Assembly: GCA_949419965.1 (NCBI GenBank)
Contig: CASPAC010000019.1
Location: 1-29,128, forward strand
Direction of reading: 5' to 3'
DNA from: Bacteroidales bacterium
GTDB taxonomy: Bacteria > Bacteroidota > Bacteroidia > Bacteroidales > Rikenellaceae
DNA: 29,128 nucleotides
Positions 1 through 8,721 of the stretch are shown in pieces; within the stretch, counting starts at the first letter, position 1, and every line of letters starts with the position of its first letter. Below the pieces are notes generated by a model. That model was not told the origin of the DNA. It made no database searches and was given only the letters and a program-made list of their open reading frames with translations. The translations under genes were made by a program, and so were the position numbers.

Positions 1-766
1 CGCTCTGCGAGACGATGTTGGCCGACTCGCCGGCTACCTTGACGGCCGTGATCTGGTCGAGATTGGAGCCCGTGAGCGTGGTAATGCGGCCCACGATGAG
101 ACGCCCGAACGAGAGTGCGTCGAGCACCGGCGTCAGACGTACGACTCCGATCTTGGGAGCTTCGCCCAGCGGAGTCTCGACCTCCTCGTCGCCCTCGTCG
201 TAGCGCAGCGTGATGCGGGCGTCCGACGTTTCGACATAGGGCACGCGCACGACCAGCTCGGCGCCGTCCTGGCTCAGGATTTCGGCCTCACGGCCCTTGT
301 CGGCGCCGTCGGGCGTGACGATGACCTTGCGCACCACGGCGAGATAATGGCCCCGGAGGGTAAGTTCGCCGAACATGTCGACCTGCGCGGGCAGCTCCTC
401 GGCACGGATGACGGGCACGGGATAGTTCACCGTCATCAGCACCTCCGACTGCGCCTTGCCCACGGCGTTGGTCAGCTCGATGGCACCCGAACGGGCGTCG
501 CGCGTGGCTGCGAGGATAAGCTGCGTGTTCGACACGCGTTCGAGGATCGACACCTCGCGGCCGCCGATGGTGGCCGTGGTGACGGTGTGCAGATGGCGCC
601 CGGTGACGACCACCGGCGTGTCTTCGCCCGACAACACCTCGGAGGGTGCGAACGATTCGATGACCGGAGCTTCGGGAACGTACTCCTCCACGTAGGTCTC
701 GGCACAACCGGCCGCCGCGAGCGCAAGCGCGACGAGGACTGCCGTATATTGATGGAATCTTTTCAT
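1..766 (-). CDS. IPT/TIG-domain surface lipoprotein, third gene of a SusCD operon (3' end outside window)
   Basis: The frame is open from the ATG at 766 to the window edge, giving 255 codons with no stop seen. The N-terminus is a lipoprotein signal: a short basic start, a hydrophobic stretch and a lipobox ending in Cys21 (AAAGC). From about residue 30 come Ig-like IPT/TIG modules: one at roughly 32-115 with the typical VVVTGRHL and VSNTQLIL strands, a second at about 117-200, and a third beginning with TLTGSNLDQI near the edge. Proteins of this design placed after susD are usually surface glycan-binding proteins that assist the SusCD complex; that role is inferred from position and domains. 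The start is 13 bases after the susD stop, so it is almost certainly cotranscribed. The carbohydrate-binding C-terminal part, if any, lies outside the window. Confidence 0.85.
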   Translation of the reverse strand, partial: MKRFHQYTAVLVALALAAAGCAETYVEEYVPEAPVIESFAPSEVLSGEDTPVVVTGRHLHTVTTATIGGREVSILERVSNTQLILAATRDARSGAIELTNAVGKAQSEVLMTVNYPVPVIRAEELPAQVDMFGELTLRGHYLAVVRKVIVTPDGADKGREAEILSQDGAELVVRVPYVETSDARITLRYDEGDEEVETPLGEAPKIGVVRLTPVLDALSFGRLIVGRITTLTGSNLDQITAVKVAGESANIVSQS

Positions 767-779
767 GATAGCGATCTTT

Positions 780-2285
780 TTAGTAACCGACATTCTGTGC
801 CACGTCGGGGTTGATGTTGATGACGGAGAGCGGTACGGGCAGCATGGTCTGCCAGGCGGCGATGGCCTTCACATAGCCGTAGCCGCCGTAGAAGGCGCTC
901 TCGCGGTCGAGCAGGTAGTCGTTGACCGTCTCCACGGCGATGCCCCAGCGCTGCAGGTCGAACCAGCGCTTGTTCTCGAACGCCAGCTCCAGGCGGCGCT
1001 CCTCGCGCAGGGCCGTGCGGAACTGCGTGAGCGACGAGAAGTCGGCCGGCGCATAGGTCGCGATGCCGGCGCGTTCGCGCGTCATGTTGAGATACTTCAC
1101 CGATTCGGCCGTGGGAGCGCCCGCCAGCTCGGCCGTGAGTTCGGCATAGAGCAGCAGCACGTCGCCCAGGCGGATCACGGGCCAGTCGTTCTCACCGTCG
1201 TACTCGGTCAGCACGGGCGAGAGGAATTTGGTGACGTAGCGCGCCGAAACATCCTTGCCGGTGGTCGCATTCCAGTATTTTTCAGCATAGGAAACGGCGA
1301 TGCGCTTGTCGGCGGCGTTCTTCTTGAACGCGGCCAGCAGATCGTCCGACGGGAAATTATAGTGCTTGGGCGAACCGATGATGACGTTGCCGCCATTGTT
1401 CAGAGGGCCGAACAATCCGCCGAAAGGCGAGCCGACCCCCTTGTTGCCCGCCGTGTAGCGCACGGCGAAGATGATCTCGGAGTTCATCTCGTTGCGGATG
1501 GAGAAGACCTCGTCGTAGGGCACCAGCTGGGCGCCGCTCTGCGGATCGCCCGCCGCGGCGATCACATCGCGCAGCAGCGTGGCGGCCTCGGCGTATTTTG
1601 CATCGCCGGGGGCGTAGCGCGTCATGCAGACCTTGGCCAGCAGCGCCTTGGCGGCCGGCATCGCGGCGCGCCCCAGGTCGGCGGCGGCATGGACGCCGGG
1701 CAGCAGGTCGTTGTCGACGATGGTCCGCAGGTCCTCCTCGATCAGATCGTAGATCTCCGACGAAGCGACGCGCTGCATGGTGCGCGACTCGGCGGCCGAG
1801 AGTTTGCGCGTCACCTTGAAGGCCGGGCCCCAGAGGCGCACGATGTTGAAGTAGTTGAGGGCTCGCAGGAAGCGGGCTTCGCCCTCGTACTGCGCCGCCA
1901 GCGTTTCGTCGTCCACGACGCCGATGCTGGCCAGCACATCGTTGGCGCAGGCCACGGCATGGTAGGAAGCCGTCCAATACTTGTCGACCCAGGCATGGGA
2001 GCTGAGCAGCGTGCTCTGGTCGAGCTGCTCGATGAGCTTGCTCTCCGACGAATTGGAGTTGTTGATACGCATGCGGGTATTGTCCGACCGCAGCTCGGTC
2101 ATCGCCCACTCGTAGTAGAGCACGTCGTGCATCGAGCCGTAGGCGCCCATCAGCAGGCTGTTGACGCCGGCCGCGTCCTTGGCATAGCCGTCGACGGGAG
2201 GCTCGGAGTAGGCCTCGCGGTCCATTTCGCAGGCCGCCAGGCCGACGGCCGCAAGAATCGGGAAAAGATATTTTGAGAATTTCAT
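780..2285 (-). CDS. SusD/RagB-family nutrient-binding outer-membrane lipoprotein
   Basis: A 501-residue protein of normal length for the family. The signal peptide ends in a lipobox with Cys19 (GLAAC), so it should be lipid-anchored and surface-exposed. Family hallmarks are visible: an N-terminal helical part with an AYGSMHDVLYYEWA-like segment, the RALNYFNIVRLWGP tetratricopeptide-like region, the VIRLGDVLLLYAEL motif and the C-terminal ELAFENKRWFDLQRWG motif. SusD proteins bind the glycan or peptide ligand and act as a lid on the SusC barrel; that is family knowledge. The gene starts 13 bases after the susC stop and is followed after 13 bases by the IPT/TIG lipoprotein gene. The ligand cannot be told from sequence, and no glycoside hydrolase or regulator is visible in the window. 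Confidence 0.96.
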   Translation of the reverse strand: MKFSKYLFPILAAVGLAACEMDREAYSEPPVDGYAKDAAGVNSLLMGAYGSMHDVLYYEWAMTELRSDNTRMRINNSNSSESKLIEQLDQSTLLSSHAWVDKYWTASYHAVACANDVLASIGVVDDETLAAQYEGEARFLRALNYFNIVRLWGPAFKVTRKLSAAESRTMQRVASSEIYDLIEEDLRTIVDNDLLPGVHAAADLGRAAMPAAKALLAKVCMTRYAPGDAKYAEAATLLRDVIAAAGDPQSGAQLVPYDEVFSIRNEMNSEIIFAVRYTAGNKGVGSPFGGLFGPLNNGGNVIIGSPKHYNFPSDDLLAAFKKNAADKRIAVSYAEKYWNATTGKDVSARYVTKFLSPVLTEYDGENDWPVIRLGDVLLLYAELTAELAGAPTAESVKYLNMTRERAGIATYAPADFSSLTQFRTALREERRLELAFENKRWFDLQRWGIAVETVNDYLLDRESAFYGGYGYVKAIAAWQTMLPVPLSVININPDVAQNVGY

Positions 2286-2298
2286 GACGTGGACGTGT

Positions 2299-5200
2299 TT
2301 AGAAGTTGAGGTCCAGACCGAACGTGACGGTCGACGTGAGCGGGAAACCGCCGCGCTGGTAACCCGAGATCATCGGACTGGCGTAGTTGCCCGAAGTCGA
2401 ACGCGCCTCGGGGTTGATGCCCTTGTAGTCGGAACTCCAGACGTAGAGAAGGTTGTTGCCCGAGGCATAGATGCGCAGCCCCGACAGATGCAGCTTGCGC
2501 ACGATGCGTTTGGGGAAAGTATAGCCCAAGGTCACGTTGCGCAGGCAGAAATAGGAACCGTCCTGCAAGGCGTAGTCGGTCAGCAGCATGTCGGTGCCGA
2601 GCTTCTCGTAGGGCGTGCGCCCGTCGCCCGGATGGTCGGCCGAGATCCAGCGGTTCTTGACATAGGCCTTGTTGTAGCGCATGGTCTCGGTGTAGTAGAT
2701 GTCGCCGTTGAAGATCGTGGCGCCCTGCACGCCCTGCACCAGGAACGAGAGGTCGAAGTCGCCGATCCGGAAGGTGTTGGTCATGCCGTAGGTGAACGAC
2801 GGATAGGGATTGCCCAGCACCACGCGGTCGTTGTCGTCGAGCACGCCGTCGTTGTTGGCGTCGAGGATGCGCAGACCGCCCGGCACGTCGGTCGAGAAGT
2901 GGGGGTTGGCGTCGATCTCCTCCTGCGAGTTCCACACGCCGACGGTCTTGAAGCCGTAGAACTGGATGAGCGGATCGCCCACGCGGGCCAGGTAGTTCTC
3001 CGTGCGCTCGCCCAGCGTGATGACCTGCTTTTCGCCGCCCAGCTCAAGCAGCTTGTTGCGCGAGAGCGAGAAGTTGACCGAGGTCTCCCACTTGAAGTTG
3101 CCGCGGTTGAAGTTGTAGGTGTCGAGCTGGATTTCGACGCCCGCATTGCGCACGCGGCCGATGTTGTTCCAGTAGTTGGTGTAGCCCGAGAACGACTGCA
3201 TGGGCTGTTTGAAGAGCAGCGCGCGGGTCACCGAAAAATAGCCGTCGACCGAGAGGTTGATGCGGTTGTCGAGGAACCCGGCGTCGAGACCGAAGTTGAA
3301 TTCGTCGGTCTGCTCCCACGTGATGTCGCGGTTGGCCAGCACGGCACCCGGCGCCACGCCGGGCTGCAACGAACCGTTGCCCTCGCCGAGCACGTAGTTT
3401 TGCGACTCGTAGACCTCCAGAGCGGCATTGTAGTCGATGTTGTTGTTGCCCGTCACACCGTAGGAAGCGCGCAGCTTGAGGTTGGAGACGCCGCGCAGCC
3501 CGCGCATGAAATCCTCCTCCGAAATGCGCCAACCCAGCGACACCGAAGGGAACCATGCGTTGCGGTGGCCGCCGGCGAAGAGCGACGACGAATCGAGACG
3601 GATCGATGCCGAAAGAAGGTAACGGTTGTCATAGGCGTAGTTCACGCGCGCAAGGAACGACTGCAGCACCACGTCGGGATAGCGGAACGTACCCGTGCCG
3701 GCGCCGTTGCCGTTGTTGGCCGACGCCAGGTTGAAGATGGTGGCGGCGTTGAGCGTACGGATGTCGTCGGTCGGGAAGCCCGTGCCGGTGAGCGCCACGC
3801 GCTGCACGCGTGTGGTCTCAGCCGTATAGCCGGCCAGCGCCTCGAAGTCGTGGCGTCCCCACGTGCGGTGGAAGTCGAGCGTGTTCTCGGTGAGCAAGTC
3901 GACGTAGAGCGTGCTGAAGAAAGTGGCGTTGCTCGCCTCGCCGTCCTTGGTGGCGTTGCGCCGGGCGAAGTAGTAGGAAGGCGAATATTTCACGTTGAAG
4001 CCGTTCGAGGTCTTGAACGTAAGGCCTTTGACGATGTCGACCGTGAGGTAGATGTTGCCCAGCCCCGAGAACGACTCGTTCCACCGCTCGGTATTGGCCA
4101 TCACGCTGCGGGGGTTGTTGTTGGCCGACGAGAAGGGATTGGCCGTCTCCCAGCGGATGCCGCCGTCCTCGGAGGGGCCCGTCGGAACGGAAACGGCGTT
4201 GAAATGGCTGCCGCGGGCGAAACCCTCGTAGCCGGTCAGGGCGGTGGTCCAGGCGTTGTGCCGCACGGGCATGAACGACGGCGTGCGGTAGAAGTCGATG
4301 AAGTTGTTCTTCGGGCGCGAAGCCTGCTGGTAGGTGCCCGAAAGGTTGACGCCGAACTTCACGGCAGGCGACAGATCGACGTCCATCTTGGTGCGGAAGT
4401 TGGCTTTCTGCACCTCGTTCTGCAACATGATGCCCTGGTCCTTGGTATAGGCGCCCGAAGCATAGTAGCGGAAAGCCTTCTTGCCTCCCGTGAGCGAAAA
4501 CTGCACGTTGGTGATGCCTGCCAGGTCGCGCAGGGCCTCGCGCTGCCAGTCGGTCGAACCGATGTTGCGCTCGATCCACGATGCGGCGCGGTAGTTGGCG
4601 GCGGGCACGAAGTTGGAACCCGAAGCCCCCATCGATTCCTGCCATTGCAGCAGCCCGAGGTGCTCGTTCGAAGTCATCAGATCGTGGAGCCGGTAGGCCC
4701 ACTTGAGACCCTGCGAGACCTTGACCGCATATTTGGCCTTGTCGGCCTGGCCGCTCTTGGTGGTCACCATGATGACTCCGTTGGCCGCGCGCGAACCGTA
4801 GATGGCGGCCGAAGCGGCATCCTTGAGCACCTCGATCGACTTGACGTCCGAGGGGTTGAGGTCCGACAGACCGTCGGGCACGGGATAACCGTCGATGATG
4901 ACCAGCGGAGCGCTGTCGGCCGAAATCGAACCGGTGCCGCGCACGCGGATCGAAGGCGAAACGCCGACCTCCGAAGTGACGTTGTTGATGTTGAGACCCG
5001 AAATCTGCCCCTGCAACGCCGTAGTGATGTCCGAAACGGGACGGTCGCTCAGCACGTCGCCGCCGATCTTGGAGATGGCGCCCGTGAGGTGCGACTTCAT
5101 CTGGGTGCCGTAACCGACCACCACCACTTCGTCGAGCGCCAGGGCGTCGGACACCAGCTTCACGTCGATGACGCTGCGGGTGCCGACCTCGATTTCGACC

Positions 5201-5448
5201 GTCTTGTAACCCAGGAACGAGAAGACCAGCACGGCCTTGTCATCGGGCACATCGAGCGCATAGGAGCCGTCCAGGTCCGTCGCCGTACCCGTCGGGGGGG
5301 GGTCGCGCAGCACCACGGTAACGCCCACCAGAGGCCCGCTGTCGTCGGTGACGACACCTTTCACCGTGCGTTTCTGCGCAAAGGCTGTCGTCGCGCCGAG
5401 CAGCAGCACCAGCGCGAACAGCGATTTTCGCAAGTTGATCTTAATCAT
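2299..5448 (-). CDS. SusC/RagA-family TonB-dependent outer-membrane transporter
   Basis: A 1049-residue protein typical of SusC. In order: signal peptide to about residue 24 (ending ATTAFA), a carboxypeptidase-regulatory-like beta-sandwich (about 28-105, with the TATDLDGSYAL motif), a TonB-box-like LDEVVVVGYGTQ, a plug domain (about 120-225, with RGTGSISADSAPLVIIDGYP and DAASAAIYGSRAANGVIMVTTK), then a large beta-barrel ending in an aromatic-terminated strand (FGLDLNF). It forms the channel that, with the adjacent SusD, imports ligand using TonB energy. The start codon follows a roughly 295-base leader from a good promoter at 5750-5782. An uninterrupted run of nine C encodes Pro50-Pro52, a possible slippage site. 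No anti-sigma-interacting STN domain is apparent at the N-terminus. Confidence 0.97.
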   Translation of the reverse strand: MIKINLRKSLFALVLLLGATTAFAQKRTVKGVVTDDSGPLVGVTVVLRDPPPTGTATDLDGSYALDVPDDKAVLVFSFLGYKTVEIEVGTRSVIDVKLVSDALALDEVVVVGYGTQMKSHLTGAISKIGGDVLSDRPVSDITTALQGQISGLNINNVTSEVGVSPSIRVRGTGSISADSAPLVIIDGYPVPDGLSDLNPSDVKSIEVLKDAASAAIYGSRAANGVIMVTTKSGQADKAKYAVKVSQGLKWAYRLHDLMTSNEHLGLLQWQESMGASGSNFVPAANYRAASWIERNIGSTDWQREALRDLAGITNVQFSLTGGKKAFRYYASGAYTKDQGIMLQNEVQKANFRTKMDVDLSPAVKFGVNLSGTYQQASRPKNNFIDFYRTPSFMPVRHNAWTTALTGYEGFARGSHFNAVSVPTGPSEDGGIRWETANPFSSANNNPRSVMANTERWNESFSGLGNIYLTVDIVKGLTFKTSNGFNVKYSPSYYFARRNATKDGEASNATFFSTLYVDLLTENTLDFHRTWGRHDFEALAGYTAETTRVQRVALTGTGFPTDDIRTLNAATIFNLASANNGNGAGTGTFRYPDVVLQSFLARVNYAYDNRYLLSASIRLDSSSLFAGGHRNAWFPSVSLGWRISEEDFMRGLRGVSNLKLRASYGVTGNNNIDYNAALEVYESQNYVLGEGNGSLQPGVAPGAVLANRDITWEQTDEFNFGLDAGFLDNRINLSVDGYFSVTRALLFKQPMQSFSGYTNYWNNIGRVRNAGVEIQLDTYNFNRGNFKWETSVNFSLSRNKLLELGGEKQVITLGERTENYLARVGDPLIQFYGFKTVGVWNSQEEIDANPHFSTDVPGGLRILDANNDGVLDDNDRVVLGNPYPSFTYGMTNTFRIGDFDLSFLVQGVQGATIFNGDIYYTETMRYNKAYVKNRWISADHPGDGRTPYEKLGTDMLLTDYALQDGSYFCLRNVTLGYTFPKRIVRKLHLSGLRIYASGNNLLYVWSSDYKGINPEARSTSGNYASPMISGYQRGGFPLTSTVTFGLDLNF
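5294..5302 (-). repeat. Nine-base C homopolymer inside susC
   Basis: On the coding strand nine consecutive C span the third base of the Asp49 codon and the codons for Pro50 and Pro51 plus the first two bases of Pro52. The tract sits in the N-terminal regulatory-like domain, so gain or loss of one base would shift frame about 50 codons into a 1049-codon gene. The homopolymer is directly visible; phase variation is inference, and a sequencing or assembly length error is also possible. Confidence 0.9.
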
Positions 5449-5481
5449 GGAAGTATTGAAGTTTAAGGTTCGTCGTTCTTA

Positions 5482-5670
5482 CAGGTTTTCCCGCCTCGGC
5501 ATAGCCCGAACAAGTTCGGCTCTGCCCTCGGCTTGTCGAAAACGTTCATTTCATGCAGGTTTTCTCGTCTCGGCATAGCCCGAACAAGTTCGGCTCTGCC
5601 CTCGGCTTGTCGAAAACGTTCATCTCATGCAGGTTTTCCTGGGTTGGCATAGGAAAACATTGGTTATCAT
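5482..5670. repeat. Left array of ~74-bp palindromic repeats (two full copies plus a degenerate third)
   Basis: Copies begin at 5482, 5556 and 5630, exactly 74 bases apart; the first two are nearly identical and the third is shortened. Each unit begins CAGGTTTTC and ends GAAAACGTTCAT. It holds a strong imperfect hairpin built on CCGAACAAGTTCGG with outer GGCA/TGCC, and the unit edges GTTTTC/GAAAAC can also pair. The array lies inside the predicted susC 5' leader. The right array (6234-6445) has the same units inverted. No open reading frame is supported here. Confidence 0.9.
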
Positions 5671-5738
5671 CAGGTTGGTTACGGTTCATGCGTCCGAAAC
5701 GGCCAACGAATGTGGTTCACCAATCTGGTTAACCAATT
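5659..5738. promoter_or_regulatory. Cluster of TGGTT(A/C) motifs just downstream of the susC transcription start
   Basis: Four TGGTTA/TGGTTC hexamers occur at 5661, 5676, 5713 and 5726. The last two form a 13-bp tandem (TGGTTCACCAATC then TGGTTAACCAATT) that includes the palindrome TGGTTAACCA, a few bases after the predicted start of transcription. In the RNA, ATTGGTTA (5736-5729) can pair with TAACCAAT (5666-5659). The position would suit a repressor operator or a leader RNA fold; neither is proven. Confidence 0.4.
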
Positions 5739-5749
5739 TCAGGCGCGGA

Positions 5750-5782
5750 CAAAGTTAATGTAAAAATCGGGACTTTCGCAAA
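5750..5782 (-). promoter_or_regulatory. Promoter of the susCD operon
   Basis: On the minus strand TTTG (5782-5779) is followed after 21 bases by TAACTTTG (5757-5750), a full match to the Bacteroidota -33/-7 consensus. Transcription would begin near 5743, leaving a leader of about 295 bases that contains the left repeat array. Confidence 0.75.
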
Positions 5783-6233
5783 TCTTGCGGCATATTTTTT
5801 GGCCCGAAAACAATATTTCTTCCGAATCGGCCCCGGATGCGGCCCGGGGCATCTTTTTCCGCCCGGCAGGACGTTCCTTTCGCCCGTCCGCCCGTCCGTT
5901 CATCTATCCGCTTCGCGTTTTTCCACTCCCCACCTTCATTATAATCGCGCACGCGATACGGCAACAAGCAGCCATCGCCCCGGGGGCCGGCCTACAAACC
6001 TCCCGACCTGCGACGCCGGCGCCTGCCGAAACCATCCGCGGACCGGAATACACGAAAAAGACATAAGGAATAATTTTACCCCCTCCAGCCTTTGGAAAGA
6101 GCTTTCAGAGCCGCGCAGGCCGCACACCACCCCGCGCTGACACACAACGATCCGTCCGGCGCCGGATCCGCTCCGCAGGAAGCAGGCCGAAAACAACCAT
6201 AAATCCCAGCCTCCCCCGACAGACTGATAACAG
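5783..6233. other. Gene-free stretch between the repeat arrays
   Basis: About 450 bases with no credible gene. Short frames exist on both strands, but their translations are low-complexity, rich in Arg and Pro, and mutually overlapping, with no recognisable domain. The only structured item is a GC-rich hairpin at 5830-5850. No promoter of the TTTG/TAnnTTTG type pointing to the plus strand was found in it. Confidence 0.6.
5830..5858 (+). terminator. Terminator-like hairpin with no obvious plus-strand gene upstream
   Basis: GCCCCGG (5830-5836) pairs with CCGGGGC (5844-5850) around a seven-base loop and is followed by ATCTTTTT. It looks like an intrinsic terminator read on the plus strand, yet the genes to the left run on the minus strand. 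It may end an unrecognised short RNA, or protect the susC promoter region from plus-strand transcription. Confidence 0.4.
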
Positions 6234-6445
6234 AACGTTTTCGATAAGCCGAGCGCAGAGCCGAACTTGCACAGGGCTATGCCGAGGCGAGAAAACCTGC
6301 CCGACAGGGAACGTTTTCGACAAGCCGAGCGCAGAGCCGAGTTTACTTGAGCTATGCCGAGGCGAGAAAACCTGCATGAAATGAACGTTTTCCTAAGCCG
6401 AGTGCAGACCGGGTTTTTCGGGGCCGGGGCGGAAAACCTGCACGC
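6234..6445. repeat. Right array of ~74-bp palindromic repeats, inverted relative to the left array
   Basis: Three units begin with AACGTTTTC at 6234, 6310 and 6384 (periods 76 and 74), each ending GAAAACCTGC. They are reverse complements of the left-array units. The segment 6363-6392 is an exact 30-base inverted copy of 5538-5567. The third unit has diverged in its middle. The array ends about 60 bases before the efflux-operon promoter. Confidence 0.9.
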
Positions 6446-6503
6446 AAGGAAAACGGATTTTTGCGGACAGTCATAAAAATTTATTGATTTTCGATAAAAA
6501 TAA

Positions 6504-6534
6504 ATTGTTTTTCGAAAATAAATTACTACTTTTG
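6504..6534 (+). promoter_or_regulatory. Promoter of the efflux operon
   Basis: ATTG (6504-6507) is followed after 19 bases by TACTTTTG (6527-6534), a good Bacteroidota -33/-7 pair in an AT-rich patch. Transcription would begin near 6541, giving a leader of about 150 bases before the ATG at 6693. Confidence 0.7.
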
Positions 6535-6692
6535 TCCGTCACTCCTGCTCGAGATACGAAATATCCGCTCCCCTGCACGAGGAACCGGAAGCATGGCAGC
6601 AGAAACGCCCCCGGCGAAAACATGAGCCGGACGCAAGGACCGAAAAGAGAAACCGAGCCGGCGGACGAGACCGGAACAAACAGCACGAAACC

Positions 6693-7379
<687 letters not shown>

Positions 7380-7425
7380 GACAAACCATCGCAAACCGGA
7401 CGCAACGCACAAAAGCAACCCTACG

Positions 7426-8682
7426 ATGAGAGAACTGCTGCTGGAAATCTGGACCTCGGTGCGCCGCAACAAGCTGCGCACGTTCCTTACGGGGTTTTCG
7501 GTCGCTTGGGGCATCTTCATGCTTGTCATCCTCCTGGGTTCGGGCAACGGCCTCAAGAACGGCGTGCTCTCCAACTTCGGCGACTACGCCACCAACTCCA
7601 TCGACCTCTTCGGCGGCCGCACCTCCAAGGCCTACATGGGCTATCAGAAAGGCCGCCGCATCCGCATGAGAAACAGCGATCTGGAGATTCTGAGCCGCGA
7701 ATTCCCCGAAATCGAACAGGTCGCCGCCAACTCGTGGTACAACTCCGTGACGGTCACCTACGACAAGGAATTCACCACGGCGGCCCTCCGCGGATCACTG
7801 CCGAAAATCGCTGAGATCGAAGGTGTCAAACTCTCCGCAGGACGCTTCATCGACGAGGTCGACATCGCCGAATGCCGTAAGACGATCGTTATCGACGAAC
7901 CGATGCGGCGCGTGCTCTTCAAAGACGAAGATCCCTTGGGCAAACAAGTCAAGGCGGGCAATTCGGTCTTCACCGTCATCGGCGTGGAGAAAGGCGACGT
8001 CCAACGCAACACCTCCTCCTGCTACATTCCGCTGACCACCGGACAACTTCTTTACAAGGCCAACAACCCCGAAGTCAACAATATCATCATCACGGTGCAG
8101 GGCATCGCAACCGACGAAGCGATGGCAGCCTTCGAAAAACGGCTGCTCCGACGGCTGGCCGCCGAACACCGGTTCGCTCCCGACGACGAAAGCGCCATCT
8201 GGATCGCCAACACCCTGGAGCGCTACAAAAGCATCATGGTCGTTTTCGCGGGCATCAACCTTTTCGTGTGGATCATCGGCCTGGGCACGCTGCTGGCCGG
8301 CATCGTGGGCGTGAGCAACATCATGCTGGTGACCATCACCGAGCGCACCTCCGAATTCGGCATCCGCAAGGCGCTCGGCGCCCGCCCGGCTTCGATCATC
8401 CGGCTGATTCTGACCGAATCGGTCCTCGTCACCGCGGTCTTCGGCTACATGGGCATGGTGCTGGGCGTCGCCGTCATGGAGATCGTGAATCACCTGCTCG
8501 AACAGGCACCCGGAGAGACGTCCGACAGCATAGGAAACGTCTTCCTCAACCCCACGCTCGACCTCGGCATCGCCGTCAGCGCCACCATCGTGCTGGTCGT
8601 GGCCGGACTGATCGCCGGCTACGTCCCCGCCCGCCGCGCCGCACGGCTGAAAACCATCGACGCACTGAGATACAACAAGTGA
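7426..8682 (+). CDS. ABC transporter permease, MacB/FtsX type (first of two)
   Basis: 418 residues with the MacB permease layout: cytoplasmic RRNKLRTFLTGF, one transmembrane helix at about 21-42 (VAWGIFMLVILLGSGNGL), a periplasmic MacB_PCD-like domain (about 45-265), then an FtsX domain with three helices starting at WIIGLGTLLAGIVGVSNIMLV. The motif ERTSEFGIRKALGA in the cytoplasmic loop and the C-terminal PARRAARLKTIDALRYNK are typical. Such permeases do not move substrate through the inner membrane themselves but transmit ATPase movement to the periplasm (mechanotransmission, known for MacB). It probably pairs with the product of the gene at 8862. The gap to that gene is 179 bases and holds heptamer repeats. 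Confidence 0.94.
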   Translation: MRELLLEIWTSVRRNKLRTFLTGFSVAWGIFMLVILLGSGNGLKNGVLSNFGDYATNSIDLFGGRTSKAYMGYQKGRRIRMRNSDLEILSREFPEIEQVAANSWYNSVTVTYDKEFTTAALRGSLPKIAEIEGVKLSAGRFIDEVDIAECRKTIVIDEPMRRVLFKDEDPLGKQVKAGNSVFTVIGVEKGDVQRNTSSCYIPLTTGQLLYKANNPEVNNIIITVQGIATDEAMAAFEKRLLRRLAAEHRFAPDDESAIWIANTLERYKSIMVVFAGINLFVWIIGLGTLLAGIVGVSNIMLVTITERTSEFGIRKALGARPASIIRLILTESVLVTAVFGYMGMVLGVAVMEIVNHLLEQAPGETSDSIGNVFLNPTLDLGIAVSATIVLVVAGLIAGYVPARRAARLKTIDALRYNK

Positions 8683-8721
8683 TTCACAATTCACAATTCA
8701 CAATTCACAATTCACAATTCA
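8683..8721. repeat. Heptamer tandem repeat (TTCACAA)x5 plus partial unit
   Basis: Five perfect TTCACAA units (8683-8717) followed by TTCA begin directly after the permease stop codon. A matching inverted nonamer TGAATTGTG occurs at 8832-8840, just before the next gene, so the transcript could fold back. The rest of the 179-base gap holds a GC-rich stretch with weak similarity (ACGTTTTCGG, then CAAGCCGA) to the repeats at 6234-6445 and no gene. Confidence 0.9.

Noticed and set aside
2284..5466. A 1060-codon open frame on the plus strand opposite susC
   Set aside because: Its translation is rich in Val, His, Arg and Gly with no domain, and it mirrors the codon pattern of susC. In GC-rich genes the complementary frame is often free of stops.
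5785..6066. Short open frames between the repeat arrays
   Set aside because: Overlapping frames on both strands, low complexity, no promoter or homologous motif; treated as non-coding.
5482..6445. CRISPR array
   Set aside because: The units are tandem palindromes without unique spacers of constant size, in two orientations, and no cas genes are present.
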